Notes: a model not told the origin generated them from the sequence alone. A DNA stretch of 64,000 nucleotides from Pluralibacter gergoviae ATCC 33028 = NBRC 105706 (GCF_001598855.1 NZ_BCZS01000002.1:331539-395538); one strand, 5' to 3'. Positions 25,307 to 37,166 are shown, counted from the first letter of the stretch. Program-made: numbers and translations.

Positions 25307-27384
25307 GTCATCCAGCGACTGAATCGATAAGCATTGTTCACCGCCTGCCGGGGCGCCTGCGCCTGCGCGTTCCGCAGCTGGCGAGCTGCCCGGACGGCGC
25401 AGGCTGGTTCCGCCAGCAGCTGCTGGCGCTGCCCGGGGTCACCGGCGTGCGCCTGCGCCCGGCCGCCCGCTCGGCGGTGGTAGAGTTTGACCCGCGGGTC
25501 AGCGGGGCGGAGGCGCTGCTGGCGCAGATAGCCGACATCGACTGGCGGCAGCGCAGCGAAGGCGAGTACGAGCCGGAATACTGCATGGCCGATAACCTGG
25601 TCAACGCCGGCGGCCTGGCGCTGGCCCAGCTCCTGCCGAAGAAGTGGGGCGGGCTGTCGACGCTGCTGCTCACCGCGCCGACCCTGATTGACGGCCTGGA
25701 TACTCTTTCGCAGCGCCAGCTGAAGACCGAAGTGCTGGACGCCCTGGCGCTCGGTATCTCCATGAGCCGGGGCGATCACCGCACCGCGATGGTCACCCAG
25801 TCGCTGCTGACCCTCGGCGAGTATATGGAGCAGCAGACCAGCCGCCACTCCGACGCCCTGCTGGCCAGCCTGATGCAGCCGCAGGATCATCCTGTATGGG
25901 TCGAGCGCGGCGGCGAAAGCATTGAGATCGCCTCCAGCGAACTGGCGGAAGGCGACGTGATGCTGCTGGGGCCGGGCGACAGCATTCCGGCCGACGGCAA
26001 GGTGCTGCGCGGCGTCGGGCTGATTAACCAGTCGTCGATGACCGGCGAAAGCGTGCCGGTGCGCCGCGAGCGCGGGGCCTGGCTGTATGCGGGTACCCAG
26101 GTGCAGGAGGGCAACATCGCGGTGGTGGCGGAGAAAGTGGGCGACGCCTCGTCAACCGCCAACATCCGCCGCTTTATTACCGAGTCCCTCGGCCAGCGCA
26201 GCGAAACCCAGCAGGTCACCCAGAAGATGGCCGACCGCCGGGTGGCGATCACGCTCGGCGTCGGCGCCGCCGTCTTCGCCATGACCCGCGATATGCGCCG
26301 CCTGGCCTCCGTTTTCCTGGTGGACTACTCCTGCGCCCTCAAGCTCAGTACGCCGATCGCCTTTAAGTCGATCATGTACCGGGCGGCGCGCAGCGGTCTG
26401 CTGCTGAAGGGCGGCCGGGCGATTGAGCAGCTGGCCGCCGTGGACACAGTGGTGTTTGATAAGACCGGCACCCTGACCATGGGCGACATGCTGGTCACCG
26501 ACGTGGTGAGCTTCGACCCGCAGCACACCTGGGCCGAGCGGCTGCTGGCGATCGCCGCCTCCGTCGAGGAGCACAGCAACCATCCGCTGGCCCACGCTAT
26601 CGTGGCGGCGGCGGAAGATCACGACCTGCCGCACATCAACCACGGCGAGGTGGAGTACGTTATCGCCCACGGCCTGATCTGCGAGCTGGACGGACACAGC
26701 ATGCAGATCGGCAGCCGCCACTTTCTCAGCGAGCACTACCAGATTGACTTCTCGGCCAATCAGGCCGATATCGCCCAGCTGGAGCAGCAGGGGCGGCACC
26801 TGCTGTTTATCGCCCTCGATAACCGGCTGGTGGGGATGATTGGCCTGCAGGACAACGTCCGGCCAGAGGCGGCGGAGATCATCGCCGCCCTGCGCGATGG
26901 CGGTATCGGCGAGGTGATCCTGCTGACCGGCGACAGCGAGCGCAAGGCGCAGCAGCTCTCGGGCGAGCTGGGCATCGACCGCTACTACGCCCAGTCGACG
27001 CCGGAGAGCAAGGTCGAGGTGGTGCGCCAGCTGCAGGCCCAGGGCCGCCGGGTGCTGTTCGTCGGCGACGGCATCAACGATGCGCCGGTGCTGACCCAGG
27101 CCGATATCGGTCTGGCGATGAACAAGAGCACCGAGCTTGCCCAGCAGGCGGCGGACGCGGTGCTGCTGCAGGACAACCTGCACGGCGTCACCGTCGCCCG
27201 CGAACTGGCGCAGCAGGCGATGAAGCTGGTCAACAGCAACATCAAAATCACCGAGTGGGTCAACAGCGCCATTATGCTGGCCGCCGCCCTCGGCTGGCTG
27301 TCGCCGGGGAGCAGCGCCCTGCTGCACAACGGCACGACGCTCGGCGTGCTGCTGCGCTCGCTGGCGGCGCGCAAGGCGCGTTAA
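25303..27384 (+). CDS. P1B-type ATPase with SCA motif and N-terminal Arg-rich domain (FezB-like)
   Basis: 693 residues. Residues ~10-70 form an HMA2-like domain with LPGRLRLRVPQ and no CxxC. The P-type core is complete: MTGESVPV, phosphorylation Asp386 in VVFDKTGTLTMGD, the P1B histidine EEHSNHPLAHA and VGDGINDAPVLTQAD. The membrane metal site reads DYSCALKLSTP (Ser343-Cys344-Ala) instead of the CPC/CPH/SPC of copper, zinc or cobalt pumps. This places it outside the common classes and fits the P1B-6 type described for ferrosome FezB. The predicted role is to load iron into a membrane-bound compartment. GTG 25303 is fixed by the 4-bp GTGA overlap with the upstream stop. Confidence 0.8.
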   Translation: MSHPATESISIVHRLPGRLRLRVPQLASCPDGAGWFRQQLLALPGVTGVRLRPAARSAVVEFDPRVSGAEALLAQIADIDWRQRSEGEYEPEYCMADNLVNAGGLALAQLLPKKWGGLSTLLLTAPTLIDGLDTLSQRQLKTEVLDALALGISMSRGDHRTAMVTQSLLTLGEYMEQQTSRHSDALLASLMQPQDHPVWVERGGESIEIASSELAEGDVMLLGPGDSIPADGKVLRGVGLINQSSMTGESVPVRRERGAWLYAGTQVQEGNIAVVAEKVGDASSTANIRRFITESLGQRSETQQVTQKMADRRVAITLGVGAAVFAMTRDMRRLASVFLVDYSCALKLSTPIAFKSIMYRAARSGLLLKGGRAIEQLAAVDTVVFDKTGTLTMGDMLVTDVVSFDPQHTWAERLLAIAASVEEHSNHPLAHAIVAAAEDHDLPHINHGEVEYVIAHGLICELDGHSMQIGSRHFLSEHYQIDFSANQADIAQLEQQGRHLLFIALDNRLVGMIGLQDNVRPEAAEIIAALRDGGIGEVILLTGDSERKAQQLSGELGIDRYYAQSTPESKVEVVRQLQAQGRRVLFVGDGINDAPVLTQADIGLAMNKSTELAQQAADAVLLQDNLHGVTVARELAQQAMKLVNSNIKITEWVNSAIMLAAALGWLSPGSSALLHNGTTLGVLLRSLAARKAR

Positions 27385-27389
27385 ATCAG

Positions 27390-27420
27390 GCGCGCGAAGG
27401 TCCGCCTTCGCGCGCTTTCT
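27390..27420. terminator. Bidirectional hairpin terminator
   Basis: CGCGCGAAGG (27391-27400), loop TCCG, CCTTCGCGCG (27405-27414), then CTTTCT. It lies between the converging ATPase gene and the GH28 gene and probably ends both transcripts. Confidence 0.75.
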
Positions 27421-28727
27421 CAGCGGTTGTCGAAGGTATCGTTACCGGCATCGTTGTTGCCGCTGACGGAAACCTGCACGTTGCTGAAGTTCATCCCCTC
27501 CACGGCGACAATCCTGCCGAACTCCCCGGCCGCGATGCGGCAGTCTGAAAAGCTGACGTTCTGCATCGGCCGTTCGGGAAAGGCCACCAGATCGAAGGCC
27601 CGGGCGGGCAGGGCGTAGTCCTCGCTGAGCGTCGCCTCGACGCCGCTGACTGCGATATTGCGCACCCGCGTCATCTCCATCGCCTCCGGCACCCGGCTCG
27701 CTACCGCCCGCCAGCTCTCCGGCAGCGCGTCAGGGTTATTGATCCGCTTGCGGTTGTAGGCGTTGTGCCAGTCCATGATCCACGAGAAGGGGAACTGCAC
27801 GTTGCGCATGCGCAGGTTTTCAGCCCGCACGTTTTCAATCACGCCCCCGCGTTCGCGGGCGGACTTCATCCGCAGGCCGCAGGCGGCGCCGTCAAAATCG
27901 ATGTCGTGGATATGGACATTGCGGATGCCGCCGCTCACCTCGCTGCCCAGCGTTACGCCGTAGCCGGAGCGGATGACGCAGCGGTCGATTTCAATTGCCT
28001 CTGACGGCCTGTTGACCCGCAGGCCGTCGCCGTCGCGGCCCGACTTCACCGCGATGCCGTCATCCCCGCAGACGATATCGCAGCCGGTAACGCGCACCCG
28101 CCTCGAGGAGTCGATATCGATTCCGTCGGTGCTGGGGCCGTGGTTATCGCGAATAGTGACGCCGCTGACCAGCACGTCCTCGCAGTAGGTGATTTGCAGA
28201 TTCCAGAAACCAGAGCGGCGGAAGGTGATGTCCGCCACGCGCGCGCCGCGCACATTGTGCAGCAGGCAGGCGCGCGGGCGCTTGATCAGGTAGTCCGCTA
28301 TCCAGCGCAGGCCCTGTTCATCGTACTCCCGGCGCAGGCCGCCGTTTTGATTTTCGCCCCAGTAGAGGTTCCACCAGTGCGGTCCCTGACCGTCAATCGT
28401 GCCGCCGCCGGTAATCTCAACGCCGCTGACGTCGATGGCGTTGAGGATCGCGGCGGGCCAGCGCATCTCAACGCCCGCAATCCGGCTGAATATTTCCGGA
28501 TAATCGGCAATGTCGGTGGCGCCGAGCAGCGTCGCGCCCGCCGCCAGGCGCAGGCGGCTGCCGGTGCGCAGAAAAAGGGCGCCGGTAAGCCAGGTTCCCT
28601 GCGGAATTATGACCTCGCAGCCGTCGGCGGCTCCGGCATCAATGGCCCGCTGAATTGCCGCCGTATCGCGGCGCAGGCCGCGGCCGGTGGCGCCAAAATC
28701 GTGAACGCTGAGCGTCTTGGCTGTCAT
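27420..28727 (-). CDS. Glycoside hydrolase family 28 protein (polygalacturonase-like)
   Basis: A 435-residue parallel beta-helix protein. GH28 landmarks are present: GPSTDGIDIDSSRRV (first catalytic Asp), CGDDGIAVKSGRDGDG (Asp pair) and GLRMKSARERGG (the RIK-type substrate loop). The usual His of the GHG motif is replaced by Tyr (RSGYGVTLGSE), so the substrate or mechanism may differ from true polygalacturonases. There is no signal peptide, so it should act in the cytoplasm on imported oligosaccharides. It stands alone; the nearest transporter is the MFS gene at 29203, which more likely carries nucleosides. Confidence 0.85.
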   Translation of the reverse strand: MTAKTLSVHDFGATGRGLRRDTAAIQRAIDAGAADGCEVIIPQGTWLTGALFLRTGSRLRLAAGATLLGATDIADYPEIFSRIAGVEMRWPAAILNAIDVSGVEITGGGTIDGQGPHWWNLYWGENQNGGLRREYDEQGLRWIADYLIKRPRACLLHNVRGARVADITFRRSGFWNLQITYCEDVLVSGVTIRDNHGPSTDGIDIDSSRRVRVTGCDIVCGDDGIAVKSGRDGDGLRVNRPSEAIEIDRCVIRSGYGVTLGSEVSGGIRNVHIHDIDFDGAACGLRMKSARERGGVIENVRAENLRMRNVQFPFSWIMDWHNAYNRKRINNPDALPESWRAVASRVPEAMEMTRVRNIAVSGVEATLSEDYALPARAFDLVAFPERPMQNVSFSDCRIAAGEFGRIVAVEGMNFSNVQVSVSGNNDAGNDTFDNR

Positions 28728-28841
28728 GCCCGATCTCCCGTGGTGGATCTTCTCAGGCAGATTCTAAAGCAGGGCCGCGCCGGCGGCCTTGACGATACTG
28801 CCACCGGCCGGGCGGAGGTGGCAGCGGCGGGAAGATAGCCG

Positions 28842-28990
28842 CTAGCCGCGCAGCGCCTGGAGAATGCGCGCAAGGTGGTCCGGGAGCGGTTCGTCGTACC
28901 ACAGGGTGTAGAGGCCGGCGGGAACGGTCTCAAGCGGCCTGATAAACCTCACGCCGGGCCAGTGGATCAGCGCGCTATTTTTTTGAGCGC
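28842..28990 (-). pseudogene. Possible 3' remnant of a regulatory gene
   Basis: The minus strand has an open tail of about 49 codons (ALIHWPGVRFIRPLETVPAG, LYTLWYDEPLPDHLARILQA) ending at a TAG (28842-28844), with a stop and no start upstream. It resembles the C-terminal end of a LysR-type regulator, but the match is short. The remaining bases of 28728-29202 are AT-rich, and the part before 29203 should contain the promoter of the nucleoside operon. Confidence 0.35.
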
Positions 28991-29202
28991 CTATTGAAGC
29001 CGATCACAAAAAAAAGCCAATCCATGAAAATTTTGCGCCAAGCGGGGATAAGCCGGAAGGCCTATCAAATATTCCACCAAAAGGCGTTAATAACTTTTGT
29101 CTTAAATTAAACGGCTGCTTAATCTCATTTCAAGTTTACTCGATAGGCTTACGCACTTGGGTATTAAATGTTAACTCTAATTGGCGTTGTGCTGAGGTAA
29201 TT

Positions 29203-30411
29203 ATGAGGCAAAAGGCGATTATGATGGTAATTGCGTTCCTTTCCTATATGGGAATGGCAGCGTTTGTTACCCAGATTGGTATATTGATATCTCCGATGGC
29301 GTCTTATTTTGGGGTTTCTGCGGTGGAGATGGGCGCGCGATTCTCTTTTCTTACTGCCGGAACCTTAACCGGAACGTTTATTGCGCTATTTATGTTTGAT
29401 AAATTCAGTATTAAACGGTCATACATGATTTTGTATATACCGCTACTGGTTTGTGGCGCGATTATATCTTTAACGCCGAATATACATATTCTCAGCGCCG
29501 CCATGTTTATTCTTGGTATTGGCTGTGGGGCTGGTTTATCTGCCGGTGCGGTGATTATTTCGAAAACCTTTGACGATAATCAGCGTGCCTCCATGTTTAT
29601 GATCACCGACTGCGCATTCAGCCTCTCCGGCTTTATTTATCCGGGGATGACCACCTTTACTCTGGCGGTGGGTTTAAGCTGGAAGTATGGCTTTACGGCT
29701 GCGCTGGTGTGTATCGTCCTGATCCTGCTGGCGCTGCCGTTTGTCACCTTCCCGAAGGTATCGAAGAAGGAGCAGATGGGCGCGGAGCAGCGCGTTGAGT
29801 ACTCCACGCAGTCTATCTGGATCGGGCGGGTTTTCCTGTACGGTTTCCTGCTGTGCATGTACCTCATCGGGCAGAATGTGCTGATGACCTGGGGGCCTAA
29901 CTATCTGATTGAGAGATTCAGCGTTACGGCGACGGAAAGTAATATGGTTATCAGCTATTACTGGGGCGCGGCAGTGATTGGTCTAATTCTCTCTTCTATT
30001 ATCGTCATGAAGATCCCGCCGCGTAAGTTTATGATATTTGCCACCAGCATGGGGACGCTCCTGACGTTTACCATGTATACCGCACCGTCGTTTAACGTAT
30101 TTATTGCGGCAACTACCCTGTTAGGCTTTTTCACTTCCTGCATCTTTAAAATGGGCATTGCGATTGGCTCTATGCAGGTTAAAAATGCGCCGCCGCGGCT
30201 GGTTACCTTTCTGCTGTTGTCCGGGACCATCGGCGCAATGATCGCACCGGCTGTTTCTGCCTTTATTGTTCATCTGTTGAGCCTGAAAGTATCGATGCTG
30301 CTGGTGTTTATTTCTTATCTCTCGGTATTTTTAGCGTTCATTACCGTGTACTACAAAGAAATTAAAGAGATTGGCGTCAACCACAGCGAAAAAGCCAGTG
30401 CGGCACACTGA
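29203..30411 (+). CDS. MFS transporter, TsgA-like
   Basis: 402 residues with about 12 hydrophobic helices, starting MRQKAIMMVIAFLSYMGMAAF, and the MFS-type loop FMFDKFSIKRSYM. It resembles the TsgA/FucP branch. The genes that follow encode a uridine phosphorylase-like enzyme, a Tsx-like channel, a LacI regulator and phosphopentomutase. It is therefore probably the inner-membrane nucleoside carrier of that unit, which is inference. GAGG lies 5 nt before the ATG. Composition is more AT-rich than its neighbours. Confidence 0.8.
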   Translation: MRQKAIMMVIAFLSYMGMAAFVTQIGILISPMASYFGVSAVEMGARFSFLTAGTLTGTFIALFMFDKFSIKRSYMILYIPLLVCGAIISLTPNIHILSAAMFILGIGCGAGLSAGAVIISKTFDDNQRASMFMITDCAFSLSGFIYPGMTTFTLAVGLSWKYGFTAALVCIVLILLALPFVTFPKVSKKEQMGAEQRVEYSTQSIWIGRVFLYGFLLCMYLIGQNVLMTWGPNYLIERFSVTATESNMVISYYWGAAVIGLILSSIIVMKIPPRKFMIFATSMGTLLTFTMYTAPSFNVFIAATTLLGFFTSCIFKMGIAIGSMQVKNAPPRLVTFLLLSGTIGAMIAPAVSAFIVHLLSLKVSMLLVFISYLSVFLAFITVYYKEIKEIGVNHSEKASAAH

Positions 30412-30466
30412 TCGACCATTTATATCGTTAACCTAATTATCACTGTATTTAACCAGGAGTTATATC

Positions 30467-31261
30467 ATGGCTAAGATGTTACATACCCATTTAGATGAAA
30501 ATGATGTTGGCCGCTACGCGTTTTTACCCGGCAGCCCGGAGCGCGTGCCGCTGATTGCAGAGTATCTCGACGATTTTAAAAAGGTGATGCAGCATCGCGA
30601 GCACACGACCTACAGCGGCTATCTCGAAGGTGAGCTGGTGCTGGTGACCTCTACCGGAATGGGCGGCTCCTCCTCCGCTATCTGTACCGAGGAACTGGGC
30701 AAGCTGGGCGTGGATACCTTTATCCGCATCGGTACCGGCGCTTCGACCTCTCCGGACGTCAACAAGGGTGACCTGGTGATCCTGAACGGCACCGTACGCA
30801 TGGAAGGCACCAGCTCTCACTACGTCCCGATGGAGTTTCCGGCGGTGCCGGACTACCAGGTCTTAACGGAGCTGGATAAAGCCTCCCGGAAGCTCGGTTT
30901 TAATTACAAAGTCGGCATCTCTATCACCAAGGACTCCTTCTTTACCCAGATTGAGCCGGAAACGCGTCCGAACGGCTGGGAGCTTAAGCACAAGTGGGAA
31001 TCTTATGTGAAGGGCGGGGCGATCATTACCAGTATGGAAGAGGCCGTGCTCTTTGTTATCGGTACCTCCTTTAACTATCGCATGGGCTCCGTACTGGTGT
31101 GCGCGACCGATTATACCGGCCCTGACGTTAAAGCTAAGCAGACCGTGAAGGCAGCGCCAACCGCCGACGGTTATCCGCGCGAGCACATTCATAAAGGTAT
31201 CGAAGTGGGTATTGAAGCCATGCGTCAGCTGATTCTGAGCGATAAGCAGAAGCGGGCCTAA
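30467..31261 (+). CDS. Uridine phosphorylase-like nucleoside phosphorylase
   Basis: 264 residues of the NP-I family. Phosphate- and nucleoside-binding landmarks are LPGSPERVPLIAEYL, STGMGGSSSAICTEELGKLG and RIGTGASTSPDVNKGDLVI. In place of the usual FEMES ribose-binding motif it has ITSMEEAVLF, so specificity may be shifted from uridine. It cleaves a nucleoside with phosphate to a base and ribose- or deoxyribose-1-phosphate, the DeoB substrate. A CAGGAG site precedes ATG 30467. Confidence 0.85.
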   Translation: MAKMLHTHLDENDVGRYAFLPGSPERVPLIAEYLDDFKKVMQHREHTTYSGYLEGELVLVTSTGMGGSSSAICTEELGKLGVDTFIRIGTGASTSPDVNKGDLVILNGTVRMEGTSSHYVPMEFPAVPDYQVLTELDKASRKLGFNYKVGISITKDSFFTQIEPETRPNGWELKHKWESYVKGGAIITSMEEAVLFVIGTSFNYRMGSVLVCATDYTGPDVKAKQTVKAAPTADGYPREHIHKGIEVGIEAMRQLILSDKQKRA

Positions 31262-31270
31262 TCCCCCTGG

Positions 31271-31300
31271 CCGCACCCGGCAATGTCATGCCGGGTGCGG
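31271..31300. repeat. Stem-loop after the phosphorylase gene (REP-like)
   Basis: CCGCACCCGGCA and TGCCGGGTGCGG form a 12-bp perfect stem with a 6-nt loop. It lies 9 bp after the stop and has no T-run. It resembles enterobacterial REP-type sequence and probably sets mRNA stability between the phosphorylase and tsx-like genes. Confidence 0.55.
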
Positions 31301-31402
31301 AGCACGGACAAAATAACGACGCGAAATTTTGGATCCTGTCGTAATAAAAGCGGAGTGTTGTGATGCGAAAGGATCTGTCTGATTTACGTCAGGGATAATG
31401 AT

Positions 31403-32287
31403 ATGAAAACCAACGTTGCTGCACTCGGCTCTCTGCTCCTCTCTGTTTTTTCCTTTAACGCTATGGCTGCAGAGAGCAATAGCCCACAATATTTATCTGA
31501 CTGGTGGCACCAAAGCGTCAATGTGGTGGGCAGCTACCACACCCGCTTTGGCCCGCAGATCCGCAATGATACCTACCTGGAATATACGGCGCTGGCCCGC
31601 AAGGACTGGTTTGACTTTTACGGCTACGCCGACCTCCCGGTTTTTTTCGGCGGTAACTCTACGGCTAAGGGGATCTGGAACAAAGGCTCTCCGCTTTTCG
31701 TCGAGATAGAGCCACGATTTTCCATCGATAAATTAACCGATAGCCATCTTGGCTTTGGCCCCTTTAAAGAGTGGTACTTCGCTAATAACTATATCTTTGA
31801 TGCCGGGCGGAACTCCGACTCCCGACAAAGCACGTGGTATATGGGACTGGGGACAGATGTCGACACCCATTTACCCATGAGCCTGTCGCTGAATGTTTAT
31901 GCCAAATATCAGTGGAAGAACTATGGCGCCACTAATGAGAATGAGTGGGATGGCTATCGCTTCAAAATTAAATATTTCGTTCCGATTACCCCGCTGTGGG
32001 GCGGTAATTTAAGCTATGTTGGTTTTACTAATATAGACTGGGGATCTTCATTAGGTTCTGACAGCGCCCGCGATATAAACGGCAATCATATCCGCAGCAA
32101 TAATTCAGTGGCCTCAACGCATATTCTTACGCTTAATTATGCCCACTGGCACTATGCTGCTGTAGCACGTTACTGGCACCACGGCGGACAGTGGACAGAC
32201 GGCGCGACGTTAAATTTTGGTAACGGTAATTTTACAACCCGCAATACCGGCTGGGGCGGCTATTTTATTATTGGCTACGATTTTTGA
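31403..32287 (+). CDS. Tsx-like nucleoside-specific outer-membrane channel
   Basis: 294 residues. It has a signal peptide ([22 protein letters not shown], then AESNS) and a beta-barrel with the Tsx family pattern: [21 protein letters not shown] at the start, [17 protein letters not shown] and a terminal aromatic strand [11 protein letters not shown]. Tsx channels pass nucleosides through the outer membrane. Length matches Tsx (294). The operon context with a nucleoside phosphorylase and phosphopentomutase supports the role. Confidence 0.88.
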   Translation: MKTNVAALGSLLLSVFSFNAMAAESNSPQYLSDWWHQSVNVVGSYHTRFGPQIRNDTYLEYTALARKDWFDFYGYADLPVFFGGNSTAKGIWNKGSPLFVEIEPRFSIDKLTDSHLGFGPFKEWYFANNYIFDAGRNSDSRQSTWYMGLGTDVDTHLPMSLSLNVYAKYQWKNYGATNENEWDGYRFKIKYFVPITPLWGGNLSYVGFTNIDWGSSLGSDSARDINGNHIRSNNSVASTHILTLNYAHWHYAAVARYWHHGGQWTDGATLNFGNGNFTTRNTGWGGYFIIGYDF

Positions 32288-32344
32288 TAAAACCCGGATA
32301 TACTTAGCGTAGTACATTTAGCCTGCCGTGGGGGGAATATATCA

Positions 32345-34542
<2,198 letters not shown>

Positions 34543-34889
34543 TGAGGGGAGGGGAAGGGCGTGAGCCTGGTTCCCCTCACCCCGCCTCCCTCTTTTCCTG
34601 CCAACAAGATTCATCGGCAAGCGATTAACCGGTCTCACGCCTGCGCGTAAATAGTACATCTATCAGAAATGAGTGCTATATAACCTCAGCTTTATTAATG
34701 TGTATTTAATGCCGGGTTGATTGTGGTCGCTTTATATAATTAAATGCTATTTATTATTCTGTAATGTCATCGGGTTTATTTAATCAATATAAATTGACGA
34801 TAGACATTCTTCCGGGTATTTTTTTTGACGATGATCTTTTCATCGTCCTGTTTTTTTTATGGTTATTATTGCTTTATTAAAGGTGGGGT
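34543..34889. other. AT-rich spacer, probable promoter region
   Basis: No gene is seen. The first 60 bp are a GC-rich tail of the deoB unit. From about 34660 the DNA becomes strongly AT-rich with many TATAAT-like runs, as expected for the promoter of the secreted-protein gene at 34890. An AGGTGGGGT ribosome site ends it. No specific operator could be supported. Confidence 0.5.
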
Positions 34890-35621
34890 ATGTTTAAAAA
34901 ATTACTACTGGCAACCAGTTTGTTAAGTGCCGTAATGCCAGCATTCGCAGCAACGCCAGGTCTTTCGTGGAAATTGCCAGGAAGCGAAGAGTTGAATCAA
35001 ATAACCTTTGGAGTGACTATCAACGCGGCAGCAGCAAGAGATCAATTCTATTTTGCTAATCAGTTCAGCTTCACTAATGGTGGTGATATAGGTTATACGG
35101 GGATTCAGCCCACCGTTAATACACAAACCGGTGAACGGCAGTTCAGGGTATTATTTAGCAGCTTCCGCAGCGACTCCTTCCCGCAATACCCAACGTGCTC
35201 TGGCGGTGCTGATGGTGCGAAAGCGGGTACAACGTGCCGTATTCTTGTTCCCGGTTCTCTGGGCGACACTTTCCGGTTTGAGGTGACTAAAGTAGGTGAA
35301 AGGGTGTCCGGTGTGGTTGAAAACCTCACTACCGGTCGTAAGGATATTATCGGGGTCTGGACCGTTGGCACCTCTGCCGGCTCTTTAGCACATTCGCAAA
35401 TCGCCTGGATTGAAAACTACAAAATGAACAACGCGAATTATAAGCTGACCTGCGATAGTACCGGCTGGCCTTACTATGAGGTTAAATTTTTACCTCCTAC
35501 GGGTAATGATGGCAAAATACAGGGGACGATCTCTGGCCTTAACCGCGGTTCAGACGCCTGCCCGGGAGCGATTACCTGGACTACGGACAGTACGGGGACG
35601 TTGGTGCACGGCGGATTCTGA
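34890..35621 (+). CDS. Secreted protein of unknown function (DUF3472-like?)
   Basis: 243 residues with a clear signal peptide (MFKKLLLATSLLSAVMPAFA, cleavage before ATPG). The mature part is beta-rich (FYFANQFSFTNGGDIGYTGI, QFRVLFSSFRSDSF) with five cysteines (in PTCSG, GTTCRI, KLTCDS, DACPGA), compatible with disulfides in the periplasm or outside. The GGDIGYTGIQP pattern recalls DUF3472 secreted proteins, but I am not sure. It is monocistronic in an AT-rich context unlike its neighbours, suggesting acquisition. Confidence 0.6.
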   Translation: MFKKLLLATSLLSAVMPAFAATPGLSWKLPGSEELNQITFGVTINAAAARDQFYFANQFSFTNGGDIGYTGIQPTVNTQTGERQFRVLFSSFRSDSFPQYPTCSGGADGAKAGTTCRILVPGSLGDTFRFEVTKVGERVSGVVENLTTGRKDIIGVWTVGTSAGSLAHSQIAWIENYKMNNANYKLTCDSTGWPYYEVKFLPPTGNDGKIQGTISGLNRGSDACPGAITWTTDSTGTLVHGGF

Positions 35622-35764
35622 CCCTGCCTAACCGAATGTCAGGGCGGCCCTGCGCCGCCGTATTTTCAGAACCCTCCGTAAATCCCGCCGACTCCAGCCA
35701 TCTCAACTACGCTTAACTGTCTACGCCAAATTTCTAACTGCAATCAGACGGAAGGAGACCACAG

Positions 35765-37138
35765 ATGGCATACCAGACAGTGAACCCCGCTACCAACAAA
35801 CTGATCAAAGCCTACGACAATCATTCAGATGCGGACGTGGAAGCCGCCCTGAAGACCGCCCACGCGCTGTACAAATCCGACTGGGCGAAAGGCAGTATTG
35901 ACCAGCGCCTGCCCGTCCTGCACAGGCTGGCGGATCTTATCGATAGCCGCGTTGAAGAACTGGCGAAAATTGCCAGCGAAGAGATGGGTAAGCTCATCGG
36001 GCAGAGCCGCGGCGAAGTGAAGCTCTGCGCGCAGATCGCCCGCTACTACGCGGATAACGCGAAAGAATTTCTTAAGCCGGTGCCCTACCAGAGCGAGCTG
36101 GGCGAGGCGTGGGTTGAGCACCATCCCATCGGCGTACTGATGGCCGTGGAGCCGTGGAACTTCCCCTACTATCAGCTGATGCGCGTTCTGGCGCCGAACC
36201 TGGCGGCGGGCAACCCGGTGCTGGTCAAGCACGCCAGCATTGTGCCGCACTGCGCCGAGGTGTTCGCGCACCTGGTGCGCGAAGCGGGCGCGCCGGAAGG
36301 GGCGTGGACGAACCTGTTTATCTCCTCGGATCAGGTGGCGAATATTATCGCCGACGACCGCGTGCAGGGTGCGGCCCTGACCGGTTCGGAAAAAGCGGGC
36401 AGCGCGGTGGCCTCTCAGGCCGCTAAATACGTCAAAAAATCGACCCTCGAACTGGGCGGTAACGACGTCTTCGTGGTGCTGGATGATGCCGATCTTGAAA
36501 AGGCGGTGAAAATCGGCGTGCAGGCGCGCCTGCAGAATGCCGGCCAGGTGTGTACCGCCGCCAAGCGCTTTATCCTGCATGAGAAAATCGCCGACGCGTT
36601 CCTCGATAAGTTCACGCAGGCATTCCAGGCGGTGAAGATTGGCGATCCGCTGGACGAAAGCACGAAGCTTGGGCCGCTCTCCTCGAAAGAGGCGCAGGAA
36701 ACCCTGACGAAGCAGGTTAATGAAGCCGTTAAAAACGGCGCCACCCTGAAGCTCGGCGGTAAGCCGGTGCAGGGCGAGGGCAGCTTCTTCGAGCCGACGA
36801 TCCTCACCGATATCGCCCGCGATAACCCGGCCTACTTCGAGGAGTTCTTCGGCCCGGTGGCGCAGGTGTACGTAGTGAAAGACGATGACGCGGCGGTGAA
36901 GCTCGCCAACGATTCCCACTACGGCCTCGGCGGCGCGGTGTTCAGCCAGAACATCGATCGCGCTAAAAAAATGGCCTCGCGAATCGAAACCGGGATGGTC
37001 TACATCAACTGGCTGACCGATACCGCCGCAGAACTGCCGTTCGGCGGCGTCAAGCGTTCCGGCTACGGGCGCGAGCTGTCGGATCTGGGGATCAAGGAGT
37101 TTGTGAACCAGAAGCTGGTGGTGGTCCGCAAGGGATGA
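35765..37138 (+). CDS. NAD(P)-dependent aldehyde dehydrogenase (succinate semialdehyde type)
   Basis: 457 residues of the ALDH family, close in length to E. coli Sad (462). It has LTGSEKAGSAVAS (cofactor loop), TLELGGNDVFVVLDDADLEK (Glu base), AGQVCTAAKRFILHEK (catalytic Cys) and the C-terminal PFGGVKRSGYGREL. The likely reaction is succinate semialdehyde to succinate, which would drain the HpaI product of the hpa pathway. The link is functional inference, as the genes are 17 kb apart. AAGGAGACC precedes the ATG, and a terminator follows. Confidence 0.8.
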   Translation: MAYQTVNPATNKLIKAYDNHSDADVEAALKTAHALYKSDWAKGSIDQRLPVLHRLADLIDSRVEELAKIASEEMGKLIGQSRGEVKLCAQIARYYADNAKEFLKPVPYQSELGEAWVEHHPIGVLMAVEPWNFPYYQLMRVLAPNLAAGNPVLVKHASIVPHCAEVFAHLVREAGAPEGAWTNLFISSDQVANIIADDRVQGAALTGSEKAGSAVASQAAKYVKKSTLELGGNDVFVVLDDADLEKAVKIGVQARLQNAGQVCTAAKRFILHEKIADAFLDKFTQAFQAVKIGDPLDESTKLGPLSSKEAQETLTKQVNEAVKNGATLKLGGKPVQGEGSFFEPTILTDIARDNPAYFEEFFGPVAQVYVVKDDDAAVKLANDSHYGLGGAVFSQNIDRAKKMASRIETGMVYINWLTDTAAELPFGGVKRSGYGRELSDLGIKEFVNQKLVVVRKG

Positions 37139-37166
37139 TTCTTATTCCGGGCTAAAGCAGCACGCG

